From Pedobacter heparinus DSM 2366 (GTDB lineage: Bacteria > Bacteroidota > Bacteroidia > Sphingobacteriales > Sphingobacteriaceae): 64,000 nt of DNA. Positions 1 through 7,293 of the stretch are shown piece after piece (the first letter of the stretch is position 1; each line of letters opens with the position of its first letter). Location: the NCBI RefSeq assembly GCF_000023825.1, contig NC_013061.1:4774001-4838000 (forward strand), given 5' to 3'. Made by a program: the position numbers and the translations under genes. The notes below the pieces were generated by a model. The model saw only the letters and a list, made by a program, of their open reading frames with translations. It was not told the DNA's origin and did not search any database.

Positions 1-2922
1 GACTCCGTCATTGTTCAGGTCTTTATAGCGGATATATCCTGGTTTGATGACCTCTCTGGCCATCCCATTTGTCGGCACAGCATTTTTAAGGCGGTAACCG
101 CCATTGGGCAATTGATAAAAATCATCGTACTGATAAATCCCATCAAAGATGTACCCAACGAAATTACCTACTGAATGACCTATTGCTGCACTATACAATA
201 CCGGGTCAGCATATCCGGATTGCCATCTGGGTGTGATACTATTCAACAAGCGTTCCTCTTCATCAGCTAGTTGTAAAATGGTATTCCGGTTGAAGCTGAT
301 GTTAAAATTACTCCGCCAGGTAAAATCCCGCTTATTGATATTCACCGTATTCAAGGTAAATTCCAAACCCTCATTCTTTAATTTACCTACGTTTTTGTAG
401 GCACGGGCATACCCTGTGCTTGGCGACATATTGGCCAGCAGCAACAAATTGTCTGTTTTCTTTCGATATAGATCTACCACCAGCTCAATCCTGTTCTTCA
501 ATAAAGCTAAATCGTATCCTAAATTGAGCTGCGCAGTAGTTTCCCATCTTAATTTGGGATTGCCAATCGTAGGGATGGCTGCTGGTGTTGGCACCTCATT
601 CCCAAAAGAATAACCAGTAGAGTTGTCTACATTGATTGGTGAAAGCGCAGAAAAATCCCCTACTCTGTTGTTCCCGGTAAGGCCGTAACTCAAACGTAAT
701 TTGGCTTCTGTAATGGTTTCAATTCCTTTAAGAAAAGACTCTTCCTTCATTTTCCAGGCAAAAGCTCCTGATGGAAAGTAACCCCATTTGTTATTCGGAA
801 ATTTAGACGACCCGTCGGCCCTGAATGTTGCTGTGAACAGGTATCTGGATTGATACCCATAATTTACTCTGCTGAAATAAGATTGCAGGGTATTATAAGT
901 GCCGAAAGAGCCTACAGCCAGCGGCGTACCTTGCCCCAATCCGTCTATGCCCAAAGTCTCATTAGGAACTTTAATTGCTGTATAGTTATTTCCTTTGCTG
1001 CTTTCCTTTTGGAAACTAAAACCACCCAATACGTTTAAGGAATGAACCTTGTTTACCTTGCTATAGGTAAGGGTATTTTCGTTAGACCAGGTTGTGCGGC
1101 TGCTATAGGACATTGACCCCCACTGTCCATAGTTATTTCTAGGGCTTATGGGGCTACCTTCGCTCGTATTGGAGTTATAGAATGTACCCAATTGAATGGT
1201 ATTCAGGTTAATGGCACCGGTAGATTTGAAGACCAGATTATTAGTGATGTCATAATTAAAATACCCATTGGCAACCAGGTTATTGTTGTCCTTATTTCTG
1301 TAAACATTCTTTGCAGACTGCACCGGGTTGAAGCGGTAATCTGTAGTGCTGGTTACACCTTCATCAAAAAGTTCTTCTTCCAGATCTATGTCGCCTGTCA
1401 AATATCTGGCGTTAACTGGCCTGTATCCCCATACTGAATAAAGAAGCGCACTCGATGCATAGCCATCTTTTATAGAAGAAGCGATCTGGCCATAGGTCTG
1501 CGTGTGTGTATAATTTGTGCTCAGGCCAGCTTTCAATTTTTTGCTGACGTTCTGATCTGTAGTAATGCGTCCCTGTTGTTTCTTCAAACCCGTATTTACT
1601 ACCACAGAGCCGGTCTCAAACAAGGATCCTGAAATGGCATACCTGGTATCTTTATTCCCTCCCCGCAGTGATAAATTGTGAATATTGGTTACACCTTTGG
1701 TGAAGAACTGATCCTGCCAGTTGATCCCTTCCAGATTTTTATAGGAGTCATAGGTTACGCCGTCCGGGAGATACAGCGTCCTGGCAGTTACCGAATCCCG
1801 CTCAAATTCCAATTTAACAAACTCATAAGGACTTAATACCTCAACCCTTTTAGTCACATCCTGAAAACCGTAGGATCCTGAATAATTCAAATTGGGTTTA
1901 CCCACTTTACCCTTTTTTGTTTCTACAACAATGACACCATTTGCACCTCTGGAGCCGTAGATCGCAGTTCCGGAAGCATCTTTGAGCACATTTATGGATT
2001 CCACATCGTCAGGGTTCAACATAGAAAGATCAAAGTTCTCTGTTGCGAAGCCATCAATGACGTACAAAGGGGACGCATCCTGTGTGATGGAGCCCACTCC
2101 TCTGATCCGTATATTGATCCCTTCTTCTCCGGGCTGTCCCTGACTGGCAGAAACATTTAAACCAGCCACACGGCCCGCCAATGCCTGTTCTATAGAAGAC
2201 ACCGGAGCTTTAGTCATATCACGGATATTTACCTGCGCAACAGAACCTGTAAGATCAACTTTTCGTACGGATCCATATCCTACCACTAAAACCTCATCCA
2301 GTTTGCTGATCTGCGGTTTTAGTGTAACGTTAATGGTTTGTCTTCCTTCAACCCGCATTTCCCGGTCATCAAAACCGAGGTAGGTAAAAACCAGTATTGC
2401 ATTATCCGGAACCTCTATACTATAGCGTCCGTTCTTATCAGCAACTGCTTTTTTATCCCCACCTTTCATTCTTACGCCTGCGCCCTGCAATGGATTCCCC
2501 TCTTCATCATTGATCACACCTGAAACGCTGATATTTTTTCTAAGAGGTTGCATCATCACACTTGGCTTTATTTGAACAATGATAACGTTATTGTCAATCT
2601 TATAAGTTAAAGGCTGATTGGCAAATATTTGCGCTAAAACATCTTTAAAGTCGGCAGCTTTTACAGAAATGTCAACAGGCTTAGCCTGAGAGAGCGCATT
2701 GTCTGCATACACAAAATTATAGCCACTCTGAGTCCTTAGCACTTTTAGTACAGCACGTAAGTCTGCTTGTTTTTTTGAAATAGTAATTTTCTGTGCAAGG
2801 CCGGCAGCACTTACCTGCATCAGGGCAGCTATTAGTATTACGGTGGTTAATCGCATAATTAGCCAAATTTTACGGATATAAGAATTTATTATACCCAGGT
2901 TTGTGGTTATTTTTCTATACAT
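1..2922 (-). CDS. SusC-like TonB-dependent receptor with STN domain (3' end outside window)
   Basis: Outer-membrane importer of oligosaccharides or other large nutrients, powered by TonB. Only the first 974 codons lie in the window; the barrel's C-terminus is beyond the left edge. Seen in order: an extension of 22 residues, the signal sequence starting MRLTTVILIAALMQ, a secretin/TonB N-terminal (STN) domain at about residues 45-115, a carboxypeptidase-like beta-sandwich (GVINDEEGNPLQGAGV), the motif VLVVGYGSVRK, and the plug (NVLKDASGTAIYGSRGANGV). The ATG at 2922 is chosen because the other two STN-type SusC proteins here have the same 22-residue extension starting MY; the internal Met before RLTT is the alternative. 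STN domains receive FecR/sigma signalling, and those two genes lie just upstream. Substrate cannot be told from the sequence. Confidence 0.93.
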   Translation of the reverse strand, partial: MYRKITTNLGIINSYIRKIWLIMRLTTVILIAALMQVSAAGLAQKITISKKQADLRAVLKVLRTQSGYNFVYADNALSQAKPVDISVKAADFKDVLAQIFANQPLTYKIDNNVIIVQIKPSVMMQPLRKNISVSGVINDEEGNPLQGAGVRMKGGDKKAVADKNGRYSIEVPDNAILVFTYLGFDDREMRVEGRQTINVTLKPQISKLDEVLVVGYGSVRKVDLTGSVAQVNIRDMTKAPVSSIEQALAGRVAGLNVSASQGQPGEEGINIRIRGVGSITQDASPLYVIDGFATENFDLSMLNPDDVESINVLKDASGTAIYGSRGANGVIVVETKKGKVGKPNLNYSGSYGFQDVTKRVEVLSPYEFVKLEFERDSVTARTLYLPDGVTYDSYKNLEGINWQDQFFTKGVTNIHNLSLRGGNKDTRYAISGSLFETGSVVVNTGLKKQQGRITTDQNVSKKLKAGLSTNYTHTQTYGQIASSIKDGYASSALLYSVWGYRPVNARYLTGDIDLEEELFDEGVTSTTDYRFNPVQSAKNVYRNKDNNNLVANGYFNYDITNNLVFKSTGAINLNTIQLGTFYNSNTSEGSPISPRNNYGQWGSMSYSSRTTWSNENTLTYSKVNKVHSLNVLGGFSFQKESSKGNNYTAIKVPNETLGIDGLGQGTPLAVGSFGTYNTLQSYFSRVNYGYQSRYLFTATFRADGSSKFPNNKWGYFPSGAFAWKMKEESFLKGIETITEAKLRLSYGLTGNNRVGDFSALSPINVDNSTGYSFGNEVPTPAAIPTIGNPKLRWETTAQLNLGYDLALLKNRIELVVDLYRKKTDNLLLLANMSPSTGYARAYKNVGKLKNEGLEFTLNTVNINKRDFTWRSNFNISFNRNTILQLADEEERLLNSITPRWQSGYADPVLYSAAIGHSVGNFVGYIFDGIYQYDDFYQLPNGGYRLKNAVPTNGMAREVIKPGYIRYKDLNNDGV

Positions 2923-2933
2923 TTATATATTTG
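2900..2933 (+). promoter_or_regulatory. Candidate plus-strand promoter antisense to susC start
   Basis: TTTG at 2900-2903 and TATATTTG at 2926-2933, separated by 22 bases. This fits the Bacteroidota promoter pattern TTG-N17-23-TAnnTTTG. It points away from fecR's direction, so it would make RNA antisense to the susC leader. The region is AT-rich, so a chance match is possible. Confidence 0.45.
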
Positions 2934-2939
2934 GTTGTG

Positions 2940-3044
2940 CAGGAGCCTTTTGTTCTGAAGCGTCAGGCCACTGCGGGTTTAGTTTATTAAATTAAGCACC
3001 AAGTATTGACCAAGTTCCTGTTTCAGCAGGGATTTGGTTTTTTT
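2940..3044 (+). ncRNA. Candidate antisense small RNA opposite the susC leader (locus A)
   Basis: Predicted RNA of about 105 nt, from a start about 7 bases after the TATATTTG box to the end of the T-run at 3044. It lies wholly between susC (start 2922, minus) and fecR (stop 3055, minus), on the opposite strand. It would begin with a weak stem-loop at 2939-2974 (GCAG and GCC pairing with GGC and CTGC, with a two-base internal mismatch) and end with a strong terminator-like hairpin. Known: in Bacteroides, short cis-antisense RNAs such as DonS sit opposite the start of susC genes in sigma/anti-sigma controlled loci and repress them. That this is one is inference. Confidence 0.45.
3009..3044 (+). 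terminator. Rho-independent terminator-like hairpin, plus strand
   Basis: The arms ACCAAGTTCCTG (3009-3020) and CAGGGATTTGGT (3027-3038) pair over 12 bases with two G-U pairs and a six-base loop. A run of seven T follows at 3038-3044. The T-run is on the plus side only, so it would stop plus-strand RNA, yet no plus-strand gene lies upstream. That is why an antisense RNA is proposed. Confidence 0.6.
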
Positions 3045-3054
3045 GATATCCGTA

Positions 3055-4212
3055 CTATCTGCTTACCAAAATCTTCGTTCCTTCAATTTTAAATTTTACC
3101 TGTCCGGTTGATTCTAATGGCCGCAATACTTCAGACACATTGGCAAAACGGGATACCGAGCCACTAAATGTAGTTACAGGTAATTCACCCAGATATACTA
3201 TTTCTACATTATACCAGCGCGAGATCATGCGCATGATGTAGCGGATGTCATCCTGTTCAAAAACAAACTGATTGTTTTTCCAGGCTATAAACAATTCTGT
3301 GTCCACATGTTCAACTTTTATACGGGTACCATTAAGAGAGGATTGCTGGTTTGGTTTGAGTATGACCTCATTTACCTTTGCACTGCCCTCAACCAATGTA
3401 GTTTTCGTGCTATGCTCGTCCGCATAAGCATTGATGTTAAATTCAGTACCAATATCCTCTACAGTCTGCCCGGTGCTTTCCACTTTAAAAGGCATTTTTG
3501 AATTATGCACAACCACGAAATAAGCTTCACCGGTCAGTTTAACCCGCCGTTCGCCGCCCAAAAACTTACCCGGGAATTCAAGCTTACTGTCTGCATTTAA
3601 AAACACTTTGGTGCCATCAGGAAGGACAACCTGATAGGTTCCACCACGGGGAGTAGTGATGGTTGTCATTCCATTTAGCAGCCCTGGCGAAGAAGTATCC
3701 CCTTCCAAAGTAGTTCCATCACTATAGGTGATCTTACTCGCATCAATCACTACTCCGCTTTTCGCATCGCTTAGTTGCACGCTGCTGCCACCTGGTAAGG
3801 TAATTGTGGCTGTGTTTTTGCCGGGCTTAATGTCATTTTGATTCGCGATTTTTGAATTGCGATTTGCGACAGGGTTGCCGGCATAAAACCAAACGCCTGA
3901 GATTATCAAAGCTACAGCTGCCGCTATCGCCGCCAATTTTGGTAGTAACCTCAGCGTTTTAGGCTGATGGCTTGCTTGTAATAAATGATGATTGTAGATG
4001 TAGTTTAAAATAGTTTGTTTTTTTGTGGCATCCAATGCATTTTCGGGAACCTCCATTTCGTCACTAAATGCATCGGGAAAAAGCTGCATCAATTCCTGAT
4101 CGTTGTGAGAAGTAATGATATGCGACCATAGCTCTTCATTTTCCGTTTCGGTATTCAGGTTATTGAAATAGTTTTGTAGCAGGACTTGAATCCTCGCGTT
4201 TGATTTTTGCAT
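3055..4212 (-). CDS. FecR-family anti-sigma factor
   Basis: Inner-membrane regulator that holds the ECF sigma factor and releases it when the partner SusC signals through its STN domain. The 385-residue protein has a cytoplasmic N-terminal part, one transmembrane segment at about 90-110 (KLAAIAAAVALIISGVWFY), a FecR domain at about 180-275 (TTPRGGTYQVVLPDGTKV, then LTGEAYFVV) and a C-terminal DUF4974 domain (FEQDDIRYIMRMISRWYNVE). Order and length fit the family. It lies between the sigma gene upstream and susC downstream, the usual order for a trans-envelope signalling cassette. A spacer of 132 bases to susC holds the candidate antisense RNA. Confidence 0.93.
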   Translation of the reverse strand: MQKSNARIQVLLQNYFNNLNTETENEELWSHIITSHNDQELMQLFPDAFSDEMEVPENALDATKKQTILNYIYNHHLLQASHQPKTLRLLPKLAAIAAAVALIISGVWFYAGNPVANRNSKIANQNDIKPGKNTATITLPGGSSVQLSDAKSGVVIDASKITYSDGTTLEGDTSSPGLLNGMTTITTPRGGTYQVVLPDGTKVFLNADSKLEFPGKFLGGERRVKLTGEAYFVVVHNSKMPFKVESTGQTVEDIGTEFNINAYADEHSTKTTLVEGSAKVNEVILKPNQQSSLNGTRIKVEHVDTELFIAWKNNQFVFEQDDIRYIMRMISRWYNVEIVYLGELPVTTFSGSVSRFANVSEVLRPLESTGQVKFKIEGTKILVSR

Positions 4213-4333
4213 CGTTTGTTGGTTGTAGGCTTTTATACCTTTTAACTACATTGACACCTGACGCAAAAAAAATGCTTAGTGGTTAACTAAAAAATAATTG
4301 ACAAATATTTAATAGACTGATTTACAATGCTAT

Positions 4334-4924
4334 TTATTTAAATAGTACAGCAAATAGCGCCGGATAGGCTAGTGCATGTTTACTGAAGTGCTCACGTATG
4401 TGTTTTAAAGCCTGACGCATATGTGCCTGTACAGTACGGCTTGAAACGTTCATCTTTTTTGCAACTTCTTCATATTTCAATCCTTGTATATGGCAAAGGG
4501 TATATGCTGTTCGTTGCTGGGGACTTAAGTTTTCGACAGCCTGGGTCAATATCCTGTTACTTTCATTGTAATCTAGTATTTTATCTGTGGAATTGTCAGA
4601 TTCCAGAGTATTAATTTTAAGCTGTGTGGCCGATCTGGCATCTTGTGCCAATTTGCGTATCACGTTTATGGAATGGTTTCTTACTACCCGGTTTAGATAT
4701 GCCCCGAAATTTTTCACCTCGTTGAATTTTTCTCTGTTGAGCCATATTTTTAAGAATACATCTTGTACAATCTCACTCGCCTGATCTTCGGATTTAGTCA
4801 GCTTTCGGCCATAATCATATACATAACGCTGATAAAAATCAAAGATTTCCGTAAATGCACGCTGATCGCCCATGGCAATCCTGGCCAATAGTTCTTCTTC
4901 ATTTTTAAGTTGCCTGCTCTCCAT
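4334..4924 (-). CDS. ECF RNA polymerase sigma factor (locus A)
   Basis: Sigma-70 family factor of 196 residues that directs RNA polymerase to its target locus, here most likely the adjacent fecR-susC genes. Region 2 is seen at about residues 25-90 (FDFYQRYVYDYGRKL, then EIVQDVFLKIWLNREKF) and region 4 at about 130-180 (LSPQQRTAYTLCHIQGLKYEEVA, then the helix-turn-helix VSSRTVQAHMRQALK; both written here in part). It ends in a short hydrophobic tail, common in Bacteroidota members of this group. The start is an ATG at 4924. FecR follows 121 bases downstream on the same strand, which supports a sigma/anti-sigma pair. Confidence 0.93.
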   Translation of the reverse strand: MESRQLKNEEELLARIAMGDQRAFTEIFDFYQRYVYDYGRKLTKSEDQASEIVQDVFLKIWLNREKFNEVKNFGAYLNRVVRNHSINVIRKLAQDARSATQLKINTLESDNSTDKILDYNESNRILTQAVENLSPQQRTAYTLCHIQGLKYEEVAKKMNVSSRTVQAHMRQALKHIREHFSKHALAYPALFAVLFK

Positions 4925-5401
4925 CAGTTGTACCCTGGTGATAATTTTTGTTGATTATCTAAGCAGCAAGTATAATATAAATTTAACCATGTTCAAGTAT
5001 CTATTTCGATTGTTTTAAATGTAATGGCTGATTTGATGAACTTTCTTCGGAGCAAAAATGAAAGAATGTTTGTTTGAAAAAACCAGGCACAGTTCATTCG
5101 GCAATTTGCCATAAAATACGTTTCCAATTTATAAATGGGCAGAATTGTTTAACTCTATATCATATATTGATCAATAACTCAAAATTAAAGAAGAAGTATA
5201 CTGCGGATGAACGAAAATGTCTGGTTCAGGTTGGCTTTGATTACTCTGATCACTTTGGTTAAATGCCCTTCAACCGTTTTTTAGATGGCAACATGTTCAG
5301 CCTCTTTTAAAATATCTGGCCCATGATATCAATATCCGTTTATTCTGTACCGCAGTGTGCATACACAAAAATACCATTTACACCGGCCTGCAAGGTTGAA
5401 T
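4925..5401. other. Intergenic stretch with a decayed sigma-gene fragment
   Basis: A stretch of 477 bases between two ECF sigma genes. It holds the remnant listed at 5185-5280 and otherwise nothing I can support: no intact gene, no clear hairpin with a T-run, and no exact TAnnTTTG box toward the sigma gene at 4924. TATACTTG at 4969-4976 on the minus strand is one base off. Confidence 0.6.
5185..5280 (-). pseudogene. Remnant of an ECF sigma factor C-terminus
   Basis: On the minus strand, reading ends at a stop at 5185-5187 and translates to KTVEGHLTKVIRVIKANLNQ followed by about a dozen residues rich in F, I and L. This matches region 4 of the sigma gene at 5402-5992 (KTVEGHLTKGIKVIKTNLK). At base level, 5231-5282 and 5466-5517 agree at 48 of 52 positions; similarity then stops abruptly at 5283, where the remnant has an in-frame stop. 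There is no start codon and no region 2, so it is not functional. It is probably the leftover of a duplicated sigma gene. Confidence 0.75.
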
Positions 5402-5992
5402 TTAATTAATCCATAAATGACTGCTTGCAGAAACAGCAATGATCAGGATGCCGGAATCTTTCAAATTGGTTTTGATTACTTTGATCCCTTTGGTTAAATG
5501 TCCTTCAACCGTTTTTTCCGAAATATTCATCTCCTTTGCTATCTCTGGTATGGTCATACCTTCAACCCGGCTGTAATTAAATACCAGGCGGCATTTTTCT
5601 GGCAACAGCTCTACCTGCCCGTTAATATACTCCTGTAAAAACTTAGCTTCAAGCTTTTGTTCGTCATCTGCATAACTGTTCAGTTTATACTCCTTATGCT
5701 CAATATCCCTGCGCCTGCGTTCCCGCTCTATTTGCTTAAATATGGAGAACTTTACTGCCGTGGCCAGATAAGCTTTTAAGGTTTGGATCTCCAGTTTGTC
5801 CCTCCTGCTCCATACACCAACAAAAAGTTCCTGCACAATTTCCTGGGCAGCCGATTTATCTTTGGTATGGTTGTAGGCCATAGCCATCAACGTACTCCAA
5901 TAACGGTTGTAAATTTCCGTAAAAGCAGCATGATCCGCAGCCCTTAACAAAGCAATCAGTTCCTGATCGGTATATGTGCTGTAAGCACCCAT
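5402..5992 (-). CDS. ECF RNA polymerase sigma factor, orphan
   Basis: A 196-residue ECF sigma factor. Region 2 is seen early (AAFTEIYNRYWSTLMAMAY, AAQEIVQELFVGVWSRRDKL) and region 4 at the end (LLPEKCRLVFNYSRVEGMT, then ISEKTVEGHLTKGIKVIK). A hydrophobic tail follows. The ATG at 5992 is chosen over a TTG 24 bases upstream because region 2 follows at the usual distance and the bases AGGGA precede it. Unlike the other sigma factors in the window it has no FecR or SusC of its own; the next genes are a nuclease-like gene upstream and a sigma remnant downstream. Its targets may be elsewhere, or its cassette may have been lost. Confidence 0.88.
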   Translation of the reverse strand: MGAYSTYTDQELIALLRAADHAAFTEIYNRYWSTLMAMAYNHTKDKSAAQEIVQELFVGVWSRRDKLEIQTLKAYLATAVKFSIFKQIERERRRRDIEHKEYKLNSYADDEQKLEAKFLQEYINGQVELLPEKCRLVFNYSRVEGMTIPEIAKEMNISEKTVEGHLTKGIKVIKTNLKDSGILIIAVSASSHLWIN

Positions 5993-6132
5993 TTCCCTGT
6001 TGTGTTTAAACCTCAATAATAAGTTAGCTATAATTCCGAAAAAATCAAAACCGGATTATATTGTAAACTTATACATTTCAGCCAACGAAACCACACATTA
6101 TCAGATGAATAATTTAATTGTGGGTGTATGGG

Positions 6133-7086
6133 TTATAGCTTTTCTATTTCTGCTATAGGGAGCTTGGTAGTTTTAGCAATAAATTCAATAGTAAGGCCCT
6201 CTTTTTTTAGTTCCCTGGCAATTTCTAAAGCCTCCTCACGGCGGCCTTCCAGTTTTCCTTCTATTTTAGCTTCCTGTCTTTCCCACTTTTTAAAAACGTC
6301 AATAACTCCCATAGGATTTTTATCTTTAGTTAGTTCCTCGATCTGCTGATCAAATTTACGATTAATTTCTTCACTCTCAATAAAAATGAAGTTCTTAAGA
6401 AATAATATAAAACTGATAATCCGCTGGCGGTCATAACCATGACGCAGTAATGCCTTGACAATGACAAGCCTTTCATCAGCAAGTTCTTCATCCGGTATTT
6501 TACCTTCCAGCAATGCTTTCTGGCAGGCCAGAGCAATGAGGGAAAACGGGTTGTCGCTTTTTAACAGTTCATCTTCCTGATGATCGAAAACGTGGTATGC
6601 AGTATACTTAAATGAAAGTACTGTACCCAGCAATTCGTCAAGGTATTCCGTAGGCCTTAATTGCGTCTTTTTACCGGTAAATACTGCAATAGAGGCTACA
6701 GATACTTTATACTTATCTCTGATGCGGTAATTGTATTCAAATACCCGTTGGCCAAACTTACGATCATTACCACCCTCTATTTCTACATTCAATAGTACCC
6801 ACTTTTCTGTACCGTCTTTTAGATACAGTTTAGCTAAAAGATCTGCCCTGCGGCCCCCTCCTTTACGTTCCCTGTCTGGAATAATAGTGAACAGCTCATT
6901 ATTCAAAAATTCTATCTCTCTATTAAAATCCAATATTTCGTCGGCATCAGAGAATACAAAACGTAAGAAATCAGGAAAATTGTCTTCAAAAGCTCCTTTA
7001 AGAAACTCGTCATCCTTTCGGCGGGGCCTTTCTTCCTCATTGTTTAGCTCCTTTAACGGTATTACAGCTATTGTTTGCTTTTCCAT
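6133..7086 (-). CDS. Rpn-family PD-(D/E)XK nuclease / transposase-like protein
   Basis: A 317-residue protein of the Rpn (recombination-promoting nuclease) type, often annotated as a PD-(D/E)XK family transposase. The nuclease core is seen in the first 140 residues: FLKGAFEDNFPDFLRFVF, then RRADLLAKL with Asp82, then LLNVEIEGG with Glu102 and Glu104, then QRVFEYNYRIRDKY. The C-terminal third is helical, charged and rich in Lys and Glu, ending in a segment (GLTIEFIAKTTKLPIAEIEKL) that resembles a small helix-turn-helix. ATG 7086 is preferred over a TTG 27 bases upstream. Genes of this group are widespread, present in many copies and rarely flanked by inverted repeats; none were seen here. Whether it moves or cuts DNA is not shown. 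Confidence 0.8.
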   Translation of the reverse strand: MEKQTIAVIPLKELNNEEERPRRKDDEFLKGAFEDNFPDFLRFVFSDADEILDFNREIEFLNNELFTIIPDRERKGGGRRADLLAKLYLKDGTEKWVLLNVEIEGGNDRKFGQRVFEYNYRIRDKYKVSVASIAVFTGKKTQLRPTEYLDELLGTVLSFKYTAYHVFDHQEDELLKSDNPFSLIALACQKALLEGKIPDEELADERLVIVKALLRHGYDRQRIISFILFLKNFIFIESEEINRKFDQQIEELTKDKNPMGVIDVFKKWERQEAKIEGKLEGRREEALEIARELKKEGLTIEFIAKTTKLPIAEIEKL

Positions 7087-7252
7087 TTTTATTGGTCTGG
7101 TTTGTTTAAGCAAAAAAACATATCAATGGCCATGAAATCTGCATGAACACTCAACTCATTTCACTAAATTTTTGGGCTTTTGCCATATAATATTTGGCGA
7201 TGGGCATTTTGCAGGCGAAGCATTGATAAACGTTATTCCGGGCGTTTTTTTA

Positions 7253-7273
7253 AACAACCTGCCAAAGGTTGTT
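7253..7273 (-). terminator. Stem-loop just after the Omp85-like gene
   Basis: A perfect 8-base inverted repeat, AACAACCT (7253-7260) and AGGTTGTT (7266-7273), with a five-base loop, 20 bases beyond the stop at 7294. On the minus strand it is followed by an A-run, not a T-run, so it is at best a weak terminator or an RNA-end-stabilising hairpin. Confidence 0.35.
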
Positions 7274-7293
7274 AACCTTGTAGGATATCAGGT

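Noticed and set aside
4257-4275. TTGACACCTGACGC read as a -35 element
   Set aside because: It resembles the Escherichia coli -35 box, but Bacteroidota do not use that consensus and no matching downstream box is seen.
5074-5262. Plus-strand reading frame of 62 codons in the sigma-sigma gap
   Set aside because: It runs antisense through the sigma remnant, has no ribosome binding site and no recognisable product.
7087-7113. Upstream TTG start for the Rpn-like gene
   Set aside because: The ATG at 7086 is followed directly by the conserved part; the added residues look unrelated.
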